Below are positions 22,346 through 31,787 of a stretch of DNA of 64,000 nucleotides, one piece after another. Below the pieces are notes generated by a model. It saw nothing but the letters and a program-made list of their open reading frames with translations, was not told where the DNA came from and did not search any database. Both the position numbers and the translations under genes were made by a program. The stretch's first letter is position 1; each line of letters starts with the position of its first letter. The stretch covers positions 62,638,842 to 62,702,841 of the forward strand of contig NC_090739.1 in NCBI RefSeq assembly GCF_036898095.1, given 5' to 3'. This DNA comes from Palaemon carinicauda. Taxonomy: Eukaryota; Arthropoda; Malacostraca; Decapoda; Palaemonidae.

Positions 22346-24404
22346 CTCTCCGCATCTCCAGACAGCAGTAGGAGCCAGACTCAAGATCTTCTGGCAAGCC
22401 TGGGAAAAGAGAGGTGCAGACGCCCAGTCTGTCAGTTGGCTGAGGGAGGGTTACAGGATACCATTCTGCCGCAAACCCCCTCTGACCACATCTCCCATCA
22501 GCCTCTCTCCCAACTACAAAGAAGAGGACAAGAGGCTAGCGTTGCACCAGGAGGTGTCGCTCCTTGTACAGAAGAAGGCAGTGGTTATAGTCCGGGACCA
22601 TCAATCCCCGGGCTTCTACAACCGTCTCTTTCTGGTGGCCAAGAAGACAGGAGGTTGGAGACCGGTGCTGGACGTCAGCGCGCTCAATGCGTATGTCACC
22701 AAGCAGACGTTCACGATGGAGACGACGAAGTCGGTCCTAGCAGCGGTCAGGCAGGAGGACTGGATGGTCTCGTTGGACCTGAAAGATGCCTACTTTCACG
22801 TTCCTATTCATCCAGACTCCCAACCTTTCCTGAGATTCGTTTTTGGAAAGGTTGTCTACCAATTCCAAGCCCTGTGTTTTGGCCTAAGCACAGCTCCTAT
22901 GGTGTTCACGCATCTGATGAGGAATATAGCAAAATTCCTCCACTTATCGGACATCAGAGCCTCCCTTTACTTAGACGACTGGCTGTTGAGAGCCTCCACG
23001 AGTCGTCGCTGTCTGGAGAGTCTCAACTGGACTTTGGACTTAATCAAAGAACTGGGTCTGTTAGTCAACCTAGAAAAGTCTCAGCTCATTCCCTCCCAAT
23101 CCATTGTGTACCTGGGAATGGAGATTCGGAGTCAGGATTTTCGGGCTTTTCCATCGGCCCCAAGGATAAGCCAAGCCCTAGATTGCATCATGAGCATGCT
23201 GAAGAGGAGCAGTTGCTCGGTGAGACAGTGGATGAGTCTCACAGGGACCCTTTCATCGCTGGCCCTGTTCGTCGAGCTAGGGAGACTCCACCTCCGCCCT
23301 CTTCAATTCCATCTTGCAGCTCATTGGGACAAGGGTTTGACTCTTGAAGCAGTCTCTATCCCAGTCACCAAAGAGATGAAGACCACTCTCTTGTGGTGGA
23401 AGACCAATCTCCTTCTCAGGGAGGGCCTATCGTTGGCTATTCAGACCCCCAATCTTCATCTCTTCTCAGATGCATCGGACTCGGGCTGGGGTGCGACCTT
23501 GAACGGACAGGAGTGCTCAGGAACGTGGAACGAGGAACAGGGAACGCTCCACATCAACTGCAAGGAGCTACTAGCAGTTCATTTAGCCCTGTTGAACTTC
23601 AAGTCCCTCCTGCTAGGCAAGGTGGTGGAGGTGAACTCCGACAACACCACAGCCTTGGCTTACATCTCCAAGCAAGGAGGGACCCATTCGAGGAGCCTAT
23701 ACGAGATCGCAAGGGACCTCCTCATTTGGTCAAGAAGTCAAAACCTCACTTTAGTCACGAGGTTCATTCAGGGCAACATGAACGTCTCAGCAGATCGCCT
23801 AAGCAGAAGGGATCAGGTCATTCCCACGGAATGGACCCTCCACAAGAGTGTGTGCAACAGACTTTGGACCTTGTGGGGTCAGCCTACCATAGATCTGTTT
23901 GCCACCTCCATGACCAAGAGACTTCCGCTGTACTGTTCCCCAGTTCCAGACCCAGCAGCAGTTCATGTGGATGCTTTTCTGCTGAACTGGTCCCATCTCG
24001 ACCTTTACGCATTTCCACCGTTCAAGATAATAAACAAAGTCCTTCAGAAGTTCATCTCGCACGAAGGGACACGGCTGACGCTGGTTGCTCCCCTTTGGCC
24101 TGCAAGAGAATGGTTCACAGAGGTACTTCAATGGCTGGTCGACGTCCCCAGGACTCTATCTCTAAGAGTGGACCTTCTACGTCAACCTCACGTAGACAGG
24201 TTGCACCCAAACCTCCACGCTCTTCGGCTGACTGCCTTCAGACTGTCGAAAGATTCGCTAGAGCTAGAGGCTTTTCGAAGGAGGCAGCCAGTGCGATTGC
24301 CAAAGCAAGGAGGGTTTCCACTCGTAGAGTCTACCAATCTAAGTGGGAAGTCTTCCGGAGCTGGTGTAGAGCCAATGCAGTATCCTCTACCAATACCTCT
24401 GTGA
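22143..24404 (+). CDS. DIRS copy B ORF2: RT-RNase H-MT-like polyprotein
   Basis: This 753-residue frame encodes the reverse transcriptase. Conserved protein begins near residue 68 (HLQTAVGARLKIFWQAWEKR), so the ATG at 22143, inside ORF1, may not be the true start; expression could use reinitiation or frameshifting. RT motif A SLDLKDAYFHVPIHPDSQ lies near residue 211 and the catalytic YLDDWLL near 276. RNase H follows with FSDASDSGWGATL (~441), CKELLAVHLAL (~470) and VNSDNTTALAYISKQGG (~497). The last 170 residues carry TIDLFATSM (~579) and YAFPPFKI (~621). This is the region taken in DIRS1 elements to be a Dam-like adenine methyltransferase; FPPF sits where such enzymes have (D/N/S)PP(Y/F), so catalytic activity is doubtful. 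All frames are intact. Confidence 0.94.
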   Translation: MILWPHRLVRLRLPPQSPGLIAPQWLILLLRGSFRPFVVEPPAEEAPVQTLPGASLGKIPRLLKEKTDSPHLQTAVGARLKIFWQAWEKRGADAQSVSWLREGYRIPFCRKPPLTTSPISLSPNYKEEDKRLALHQEVSLLVQKKAVVIVRDHQSPGFYNRLFLVAKKTGGWRPVLDVSALNAYVTKQTFTMETTKSVLAAVRQEDWMVSLDLKDAYFHVPIHPDSQPFLRFVFGKVVYQFQALCFGLSTAPMVFTHLMRNIAKFLHLSDIRASLYLDDWLLRASTSRRCLESLNWTLDLIKELGLLVNLEKSQLIPSQSIVYLGMEIRSQDFRAFPSAPRISQALDCIMSMLKRSSCSVRQWMSLTGTLSSLALFVELGRLHLRPLQFHLAAHWDKGLTLEAVSIPVTKEMKTTLLWWKTNLLLREGLSLAIQTPNLHLFSDASDSGWGATLNGQECSGTWNEEQGTLHINCKELLAVHLALLNFKSLLLGKVVEVNSDNTTALAYISKQGGTHSRSLYEIARDLLIWSRSQNLTLVTRFIQGNMNVSADRLSRRDQVIPTEWTLHKSVCNRLWTLWGQPTIDLFATSMTKRLPLYCSPVPDPAAVHVDAFLLNWSHLDLYAFPPFKIINKVLQKFISHEGTRLTLVAPLWPAREWFTEVLQWLVDVPRTLSLRVDLLRQPHVDRLHPNLHALRLTAFRLSKDSLELEAFRRRQPVRLPKQGGFPLVESTNLSGKSSGAGVEPMQYPLPIPL

Positions 24405-25303
24405 TCCAAATAGCTGACTTCCTATTACATCTTAGGAATGAGAGATCCCTTTCAGCCCCTACGATTAAAGGGTACAGGAGTATGTTGGCTTCAGTTCTCC
24501 GCCACAGAGGTTTGGACCTTTCTTCCAACAAGGACCTTCAAGACATCCTTAAGTCTTTTGAGACTTCTAAAGAGCGTCGTCTACCCACTCCAGGCTGGAA
24601 CCTAGACGTAGTCTTAAGGTTCCTTATGTCACCTAGGTTCGAACCTCTCCAGTCAGCTTCCTTCAAGGACCTTACCCTCAAGACTCTTTTTCTCGTCTGC
24701 CTTGCAACAGCTAAAAGAGTCAGTGAGGTTCATGCCTTCAGCAAGAACATTGGTTTCACGACCGAATCTGCAACATGTTCTTTACAGCTCGGATTCTTAG
24801 CTAAGAATGAACTTCCTTCGCGTCCTTGGCCTAGATCGTTTGAAATACCTAGCCTCTCCAACATGGTAGGTAACGAGCTAGAGAGAGTTCTTTGCCCTGT
24901 CAGAGCTCTCAAGTATTATCTTAATAGGTCTAAACCTATTCGAGGACAGTCAGAAGCCTTATGGTGTGCCATCAAGAAACCTTCGAGGCCCATGTCCAAG
25001 AACGGGGTTTCATATTATATAAGGCTTCTGATTAGAGAAGCCCATTCTCACTTAAAGGAGGAAGACCTTGCTTTGCTGAAGGTAAGGACCCACGAAGTAA
25101 GAGCCGTAGCTACTTCGATGGCCTTTAATAAAAACCGTTCTCTGCAGAGCATAATGGATGCAACCTATTGGAGGAGCAAGTCAGTGTTTGCATCATTTTA
25201 TCTTAAAGATGTCCAGTCTCTTTACGAGAACTGCTACACCCTGGGACCATTCGTAGCAGCGAGTGCAGTAGTAGGTGAGGGCTCAGCCACTACATTCCCT
25301 TAA
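23393..25303 (+). CDS. DIRS copy B ORF3: tyrosine recombinase
   Basis: This frame encodes the recombinase that would insert the circular DNA copy. The ATG at 23393 opens a frame overlapping ORF2 by 1 kb. Recognisable recombinase begins only near 24200 (SSADCLQTVERFARARGFSK), so the functional start is unknown and the upstream part may be an open alternate frame. The N-terminal DNA-binding region (SLSAPTIKGYRSMLASVLRH) precedes the catalytic domain, with Arg in TAKRVSEVHAFS (~residue 441), His/Arg in THEVRAVATSMAF (~567) and the nucleophile Tyr in VFASFYLKDVQS (~602). The C-terminus ASAVVGEGSATTFP is nearly the same in A and C. Full length with no lesion. Confidence 0.92.
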   Translation: MVEDQSPSQGGPIVGYSDPQSSSLLRCIGLGLGCDLERTGVLRNVERGTGNAPHQLQGATSSSFSPVELQVPPARQGGGGELRQHHSLGLHLQARRDPFEEPIRDRKGPPHLVKKSKPHFSHEVHSGQHERLSRSPKQKGSGHSHGMDPPQECVQQTLDLVGSAYHRSVCHLHDQETSAVLFPSSRPSSSSCGCFSAELVPSRPLRISTVQDNKQSPSEVHLARRDTADAGCSPLACKRMVHRGTSMAGRRPQDSISKSGPSTSTSRRQVAPKPPRSSADCLQTVERFARARGFSKEAASAIAKARRVSTRRVYQSKWEVFRSWCRANAVSSTNTSVIQIADFLLHLRNERSLSAPTIKGYRSMLASVLRHRGLDLSSNKDLQDILKSFETSKERRLPTPGWNLDVVLRFLMSPRFEPLQSASFKDLTLKTLFLVCLATAKRVSEVHAFSKNIGFTTESATCSLQLGFLAKNELPSRPWPRSFEIPSLSNMVGNELERVLCPVRALKYYLNRSKPIRGQSEALWCAIKKPSRPMSKNGVSYYIRLLIREAHSHLKEEDLALLKVRTHEVRAVATSMAFNKNRSLQSIMDATYWRSKSVFASFYLKDVQSLYENCYTLGPFVAASAVVGEGSATTFP

Positions 25304-25700
25304 TCCCATAACCTTTTTTAACCTTTCTCTTGAATGCTTTTATTGTTGTTTTTATGGTTGTTATGGTAGGCTAAGAAGCCTTCCGCATCCTTTTGATTTG
25401 GCGGGTGGTCAATTCATTCTTGAGAAGCGCCTGGGTTAGAGGTTGTGTAGAGGTCCTTTAGTAGGGGTTGCAGCCCTATATACTTTAGCACCTTTGAGTT
25501 GATTCAGCCTCCAAGAGGAACGCTGCGCTCAGTAAGGAAGACGAACTTAAAAAAGAGGCAGAGTAACGGTTCAAGTCGACTTCCTTACCAGGTACTTATT
25601 ATTTCATTGTTATTTGAGATAACTGTTATATGAAATATGGGATACTTAGCTATCCTTTAATCTTGTACACTGGTTTTCACCCACCCCCCTGGGTGTGAAT
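25304..25700 (+). other. 3' non-coding stretch of DIRS copy B
   Basis: Shares with A and C the blocks AGGCTAAGAAGCCTT, TTTGGCGGGTGGTCAA, CTTCCTTACCAGGTAC and GGGTGTGAATCAGCTA, but no reading frame. Confidence 0.7.
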
Positions 25701-25791
25701 CAGCTACATGATTATCGGGTAAGTTTAATATTGAAAAATGTTATTTTTATTAGTAAAATAAATTTTTGAATATACTTACCCGATAATCATG
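25701..25791. repeat. Internal complementary region, DIRS copy B
   Basis: The left half mirrors the left terminus (TTTTTCAATATTAAACTTAC at 19273) and the right half mirrors the right terminus (to AACATTTTTC at 26035). The two share a single oligo-T/C junction. Confidence 0.92.
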
Positions 25792-25835
25792 ATTTAATTG
25801 ACCCTCCCTTCCTCCCCATAGAGAACCAGTGGACC

Positions 25836-25991
25836 GAGGAAAAATTGAGGAGGTGTCAACAAGAAGTACTATAGTACCTGGCCACAGGTGGCGCTGGTGA
25901 GTACACCCCCTTCTAGTATTGTGATAGCTGGCGTATCCCTCCATAGAATTCTGTCGGGCAACGGAGTTGACAGCTACATGATTATCGGGTA
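25836..25991 (-). repeat. Right inverted terminal repeat, DIRS copy B
   Basis: Reverse complement of the left terminal repeat with no mismatch seen. It is followed by the right-specific end GGTAAGTATATTCAAAAATT. Confidence 0.92.
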
Positions 25992-26446
25992 AGTATATTC
26001 AAAAATTTATTTTACTAATAAAAATAACATTTTTCTCATATTTTTTAGAAAATTTTGTACTAAGTCTCCTTCATATTTTATTAGTTTTATACTAGTGTAT
26101 TATTTTCTTCTTCTACTTATTCTTTACCTTCACATGCTTTGTAATTTAGAAATATATTTACAAAATTCAGTATTCTTTTTTGTACTTTTTTCAGTGGTAG
26201 AGATAATTTAAAGAACATGCCGTACTTACCTAATTAGTAATTTTGGTAGAATATCTTATTTCAGCACAGTGTACTGACTTTTTACTCAATATATTTTTTA
26301 TGCACACGTTTTCTAGTTTTTTCTCCATTTTATGATAAGGTTGCAGGATGCCAGAGAACTTCAAATCATTCATTCATTCGTTATGATAAGGTTGCAGTAC
26401 AGTATTTGCTTCTAAAGAAATACACCTAAAACTAATATTTCTCCAG

Positions 26447-26663
26447 ATCTGAGAGCAGTGGTACTTTTAGGAATATGCCAAATCAACCATCTTCAGCACG
26501 CAGTAATACATCATCTGTGATTGAAAGAGAAAACCAAAGAAAGAGAGCGGAAATTCGAAAGTGGATGAAAGAAAAGAGGAAAGAAAGAATTAAGAAATCT
26601 TCTGAATTGCAGAAAAAGAAGTCAGGATCACAGCTTTTGGGCCAGAAGGATTCAAATTTACAG
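26447..26663 (+). CDS. Host gene, third visible exon
   Basis: A 217-bp exon with acceptor TTTCTCCAG ending 26446 and donor TTACAG|GTAATG at 26664. One base completes the codon split at 18992, giving R-SESSGTFRNMPNQ, and the exon leaves in phase 0. It encodes a highly basic helical segment (ERENQRKRAEIRKWMKEKRK) followed by more Lys/Arg-rich residues. This segment is what most suggested the CPLANE1 C-terminal region. Exact phase agreement across a 7.4-kb intron supports the exon even though the intron contains a transposon. Confidence 0.85.
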
Positions 26664-27544
26664 GTAATGTTATGGGATATTTTTTAGAGTGAAATACAGT
26701 ACAGTACTGTATTTACAAATATAGTACTATTACAGTATTCTTATTCTTATGAAATACTCTTACAGGTTTTGTTTATTCACGGAAATATTTGAAACTAAGG
26801 ACTCATTCATATAAATCATAAGACTCTGTGTTTAAAATATTAGTTTAATTTCATGAAATACCAGTTCATGGATAAGATGGCACTATGTAAATTGAAAAAT
26901 AAGAATCTCTCCAATCTGAAAACTAAGTTCAAGATTCACAGAAAGAAATGGTGAGGAAGAATAATTTTTTATGAACACTGACTGGATGAAATTTATACAG
27001 TAGTGATTTTTTTTACTGGGAAAATGAGTAATAGTTAATCGGTTGATATAAAGGAGTTTGATCTTATCATTGATTTACACCTAAATCCTCTCATATAGCT
27101 AGCCAGTAGCTGGGAGCAAGGAATTGCATTCAAAATGTCAACCAGGTTATGGTTACAAAATCAATTTTCACTAATTTCGGTACAAGAATGAAACTTGTCT
27201 TTTGTATTTTATTTACATAGCTACTTGTGCACTGCGCATAAAGTTAAATTAATTACTGTATTGTACTTTTGAATGTGATATTTTCTTGTGATAATGTTAT
27301 CTGAGCTAGTAAACTTCAAATTGCATACAGTAATTCAATTTGCAAATTGCCTGAGTTTAAAACAGAAAAATTAAGCAAATTAAAGTAGACTTGAACTATA
27401 TATTCACCTAATTTTGCATTTCTTTATTAACTTTTGAGAATAAGAATGACACTCACATTGATGAGAAAATCTAAGCTTGTATGTAATATAAAACTGTCCT
27501 TGAAAAATCAGTGCTGTTTATGAGTAATTCTCCTCACTCTATAG
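26664..27544 (+). other. Intron of host gene (881 bp)
   Basis: Starts GTAATG and ends in a tandem acceptor (CTCACTCTATAGCAG). No other feature was seen. Confidence 0.85.
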
Positions 27545-28459
27545 CAGTCAGGGCAAGAACGTGGAATAACTGGAAAAGAAATACGTTCCAGTAACCGTGA
27601 AAAGGAAGAGAGGAGAAGACAGCTGAGAATCCGTCTTCAGAAAAAACTGGAAAAGGATATGAATGAACTTCTTGATGACCATAGTCAGCAAGCATCATCT
27701 CATAGAGATCTCCTTCACAGTTCACCTTCATCTTTGAAGACAAAGTCACCACAAAAGGTATACTCAAAACCTTCTACTTACAGATCTATGACCCCTTGGA
27801 AAGAGGATGGTGACAAAAGTCGCAGACACACAACAAAAAAGAGTTTTAATGAAACTTTTACTTCAGACAAAAAGAACTTGACAAATTTTAATGAAACATA
27901 TACTATTGCTAAAAAGAACCGGCCAAACTTTAATGAGACTTTTTCCATTGGAAAAAAGAATCTACCAAGCTTTAATGAAACTTATACCCTTGCTGAAAAA
28001 TACCTGGCCCAAGAGAGAAATACCTCTGCGATCTCAAATTTCTCAAAATTAGATGATCCTAGTTTTCATGCTGTGTCCCCGGGCATTAGTTCACGAAAGA
28101 CTAGATTACTTCCTAGTCAGAAGAATGAAGGTGAAGGACACAAGAATATTGAGGTAGAATTAAACAAATTAACAAAGTGTATTGAGTCAGTGGACAAAAA
28201 TAGACTTTCAAAGCCAAAAATACCTCCTGCACAAACAGATAAGTCTGTTACAGGGTTTGGTGCACGACCCAAGAAATTGATGATGCATCAAAGGGCTTCA
28301 AGTGTAAGCTTACCTCTCGATAGAATTTCTGAGGTTGATTCAGACACTTTTTCATCTCTTTCTGCTGTGGATGAAGTTGAAAAAAGATCAGGGAATGGTT
28401 CCAGCTCTGACATATCCTGGAGTGTTCCTGCAGAAGTGAAGAAAGTGTTGTACGATTAA
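27545..28459 (+). CDS. Host gene, last coding exon
   Basis: A 915-bp terminal exon in phase 0. It starts after TATAG (27544) or, three bases later, after TATAGCAG; the stop is TAA at 28457-28459. The first 40 residues continue the basic helix (SSNREKEERRRQLRIRLQKK). Next come four imperfect 14-residue repeats beginning FNET (nt 27846-28013, for example FNETYTIAKKNRPN), then a Ser-rich tail with a short conserved-looking motif TDKSVTGFGARPKKLMMHQR. With the other three exons the visible coding sequence totals 6,924 bp, or 2,307 residues plus the stop. The N-terminal part of the protein is missing from this window. Confidence 0.85.
   Translation, partial: QSGQERGITGKEIRSSNREKEERRRQLRIRLQKKLEKDMNELLDDHSQQASSHRDLLHSSPSSLKTKSPQKVYSKPSTYRSMTPWKEDGDKSRRHTTKKSFNETFTSDKKNLTNFNETYTIAKKNRPNFNETFSIGKKNLPSFNETYTLAEKYLAQERNTSAISNFSKLDDPSFHAVSPGISSRKTRLLPSQKNEGEGHKNIEVELNKLTKCIESVDKNRLSKPKIPPAQTDKSVTGFGARPKKLMMHQRASSVSLPLDRISEVDSDTFSSLSAVDEVEKRSGNGSSSDISWSVPAEVKKVLYD
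27846..28013 (+). repeat. In-frame 42-bp tandem repeat, four units
   Basis: Four imperfect 14-codon units start with FNET(F/Y) and carry a central Lys pair or its equivalent (DKKN, AKKN, GKKN, AEKY). They are more diverged than the 36-bp repeat of the large exon, so probably older. Confidence 0.9.
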
Positions 28460-28583
28460 CCTTTTCTGTGTTCTGTATCTCGTGCCTCACACTGAATACT
28501 GTGATGTGTAGGAAATCATTGGGATGTATTTTTAATCAGTTTACAAAGGATGTTTGAAGTACAGTACCTGAATTTTTTTTTAT

Positions 28584-28589
28584 AATAAA
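28584..28589 (+). promoter_or_regulatory. Candidate polyadenylation signal of host gene
   Basis: AATAAA about 125 bases after the host-gene stop codon, the first canonical hexamer downstream. The cleavage site is not determinable from sequence alone. Confidence 0.6.
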
Positions 28590-31435
28590 AATGACAAATT
28601 TTAATTACTTTTTATTTCATCATATTCAGTTAGTAAATATTGGTATTGTCAATTTAAGGAATCCTAAACCCAAATTTTAGTCAGAAATTTTGAAATCTCA
28701 TACATTAGTTAGGCCTACATTTGTATGCTATCTGTTTTCAGAAAGGTGACAGTTATTTTTTTTTTTTTTTTTTTAATACTCTACTCATTAGAAACCTATT
28801 TATGATAATTTATCACATAAATTGAATTTTAAACTAAGGTATGAAAATGAATGAAATATTACAACAATAGTACAATAAATATAAAAACATGGAACATTGG
28901 CAAAATAAAAGCAAAAGCTTGAGAAGGAAAGAAATAGAGGAAAATGTAAAAACAAAGTTAATTAAATATAGGAGGAGTAAAGCACAGGTTTACATGAATT
29001 ATCATGTTAGGTTCTCAGTTTACTTACAATTGATCAAATTCCCATAATAGCTCTTCTTTCCTCTTCCTCTAGATAACTACAGAAGGCAATAAGAGAAATT
29101 GTGCTTATGCAATGAGTGTTGTGTGTCAAAAGAGCAAAAACGATCATGCAACATAAGTTGCCAAAATGTTCAAAATATGTTGTTGTTATTAACATTGATT
29201 TAGAGTGCTCACTGATTTAATTAAGCAGATACTTGTGCCTTTTGTAATATATGGGGTAAGACATTTGCTTGAATTTCTTGAGCCAAATTTTTCACTCTTT
29301 AATGTTACTACCTTTGTTAAAATATTCACACTGTGGGCCATACAGAAGCCTGTACAGTACCTTGGAAATTAGTCAATTTATTTAATTGGAAGCTCAATAA
29401 CAGTATGAATTGAACAGCACTAGTAAATTTATATTCCGAAATTCAGGTTATCTGTAGAGTAAGATTTATATAGCACTAAATATCTATAAAGTAACACTAG
29501 TAAATCACTTGGTACATAATATGAAGAATATTAGTTGGTCTATACATTATTTCATTGCCCCTTGACTAGTGAATTGTGGAACAAGGAAAGATGATGGTTG
29601 AGGTAGGTACTGTAAAGTCATAGGCCATTTAAAAGTCGCATCATCATGTCAATGGAAAATTGTTCATATAAGATTTAGGAGTAGAATAACTGTCTTTAAA
29701 AGTTTGAGGGACCAGTTTGATGCCAGATTATTTCTAGAGCATCACACCCAGAAGAGGAAAATGAAGTTTTTCATATGAATTTAAGAAGCTGAACACAGTT
29801 CTGTTTAGTAACAAAATATAGCTCTTGACAGGCTGGAAATCTTTCAAACAATAGTTTGAATGGTTTTAATTCCATCACTGAAAATCCAATGCCTAAAACT
29901 AAATGTTGATGACTGCAGTGTTATTATATGAATAAGGAAAACTGCTGTATGTATGGTTGAATTCTAGAGGGTTCAGTACACTGCCGACAAGTGGAGTTGA
30001 ACAGTAACAGTATTTTTATTTGATCTAAATGATAGGACGACAATATCTGGAATGAACCGGAGAGAGACATGGTTGAAGGGATCTATAATATCCATTCAAC
30101 AAGAGAAAATTTCAGAAGTTAGTAGATATGGATACAATCAGGATTTGAATCACTAAATTCCAAGTTTTTTTTTTTTTTTTTACATTGTAGTTTTTTTTAT
30201 CAGTACTGAATGTAGTTGGTGTGGATTTAAAAGATTGGATCGAGTGGCTAATTTAAACATTGAAGGAAACCTATGAAAATATTTTTGTGTGTAAATGTAT
30301 CGGAAAAAAAGATATATCTTAGATGATTTCCACAAAGATTTTGTTACCATGAGAGGAATTATTTCCAAATGTTGTACATCAAAATAGAAAATTGGTTATT
30401 TGGAATAATACTACCAATCACTCAATGAATGCTGGGTGTAAAAGAATGGCACAAGAATGATTCTTAGATAAAAGTAGAACATTTAGAAGGGATCATTACA
30501 TTGAGGCAGCGATAAGATCGCAAGATGTTTTGTAATTATTTCTTACTAAATCAGGACTTGCTGATTCCAGTGTTTGTAATAACTTGTGATAATATTTATA
30601 CCAGTGAAACTGGCAGATCCATATTGCAAAATTTTAGTATAAATGAATAGCAGGGTATTAGTTACAGGTGTTTATGATTTTTTGTGAATGATAATTTACT
30701 TAGATAAGGAGAAACTGTCACCCAGTGAGCCAAAGTTGAAAAGATAGTGAGTGCATGAATGGAAAGAAGTGTCAGGAAGACTTGTGAGTAACAAAAGAGC
30801 ACCAGTGTTTTAATTTGGGATTACATTGACAAGAGGGAGTTTGACAGGATAAGCTTTTATGTATTAATTGTATATTGTCAGGGAATGAAAAAAGAATAAG
30901 AGTAAAAAAGTGTTTTGGAAAGTCAGAATCTGCACTTGGGTTGTTTTCATCAGTAAGAAAGAATGGTTGTGCCATTTGATATAAATGCACAAGTAGGTGT
31001 TTGAAAAAGATAAAATTTTTGGCAAGTATAGAGTTAAAAAGAAAATGAAAATGGAAAAATCTTATGAATGCATGTTTGGAAAGACACTGGATTGTAGAAA
31101 ATACAAAACTTTAAAAGAAAGAAAATTGTGATAAAAAAAGTTTCTTAAAATAAGGTGTTACCTCAGAGTAGATTGACACTTAATGGCCTTCCCAACCCCA
31201 GTGAAAAACCACATAGCCTTAGTCACATACCTCAATTCATCCCTTCCCATAACCAATAGAAATAGGTAAAATGATAGCTGTAACAGCTGTGGCATAGCTA
31301 GAAGCTGAGTTGGTGGCTGCAACTTTTCCTAGGGGAGTCCTTACAGGGGTCCATTTTCAAGTTAGCAGGAACATTAATAAATTAGAAGGGTGAAAAGGGG
31401 GTGCAGCTATGGGCCAAAAGGGGGCTGCAAATACC
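28590..31435. other. AT-rich intergenic DNA
   Basis: No supported gene. Poly-T runs occur at 28758-28774 and 30165-30180. 31150-31435 is less AT-rich (ACCCCAGTGAAAAACCACAT and following) and looks like an interspersed repeat interrupted by element C, with a possible continuation at 37903-37975. Confidence 0.55.
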
Positions 31436-31450
31436 TTTTTGAATATTTAA

Positions 31451-31610
31451 CTTAGCCGGTGAATATATATAGCTGCAACTCTGTTGCTCGACAGACAAAA
31501 AACTGTAAAAAACTCGCCAGCGATCGCTATACAGGTTGCGGGTGTGCCCATCAGCGCCAACTGTCGGCCAGATACCATACTCAATGTAAACAAAGACTCA
31601 ATTTCTTCTC
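31451..31610 (+). repeat. Left inverted terminal repeat, DIRS copy C
   Basis: Reverse complement of 37704-37861 with one mismatch seen (CTCGAC against CTTGAC). Confidence 0.9.
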
Positions 31611-31787
31611 TGTCGACGTGTCGACAAGACGTACTTTACTCGCTGTTGAAACCTGGAGTTTTTCCCATCATATTTGGTGAAGTACTTTATTTTGGTTTTG
31701 AGCTTTCGCTGTGCAGGGTTTTTCTTCAAATAAATCCTTGAACTCTTTTTTTGTATCGGATTCATTGTTGATGACTTAGATCGTTTT

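Larger units (their letters stand above)
19273..26035 (+). mobile_element. DIRS1-like YR retrotransposon, copy B (intact)
   Basis: A complete 6.76-kb element of a second subfamily (termini carry CCCGATAATCATG). All three ORFs are open end to end. Catalytic motifs of RT, RNase H and recombinase are present, and the inverted terminal repeats appear identical over about 155 bp. Outer ends and internal complementary region agree, and meet at an oligo-T shared by both junctions (19273-19277 and 26030-26034). No target duplication is visible. It lies in a host-gene intron in the transcribed orientation. Of the elements here it is the best candidate for a recently active, autonomous copy. Confidence 0.95.
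18993..26446 (+). other. Intron of host gene, expanded by DIRS copy B
   Basis: Donor AAG|GTTTGT, acceptor TTTCTCCAG at 26446. Of its 7,454 bp, 6,763 are element B (19273-26035) in sense orientation; the remaining ~690 bp resemble the sizes of the neighbouring introns. No other feature was seen in the flanks. Confidence 0.8.

Noticed and set aside
31150..31435. Host exon upstream of copy C
   Set aside because: No frame; the sequence looks like an interspersed repeat interrupted by the element.
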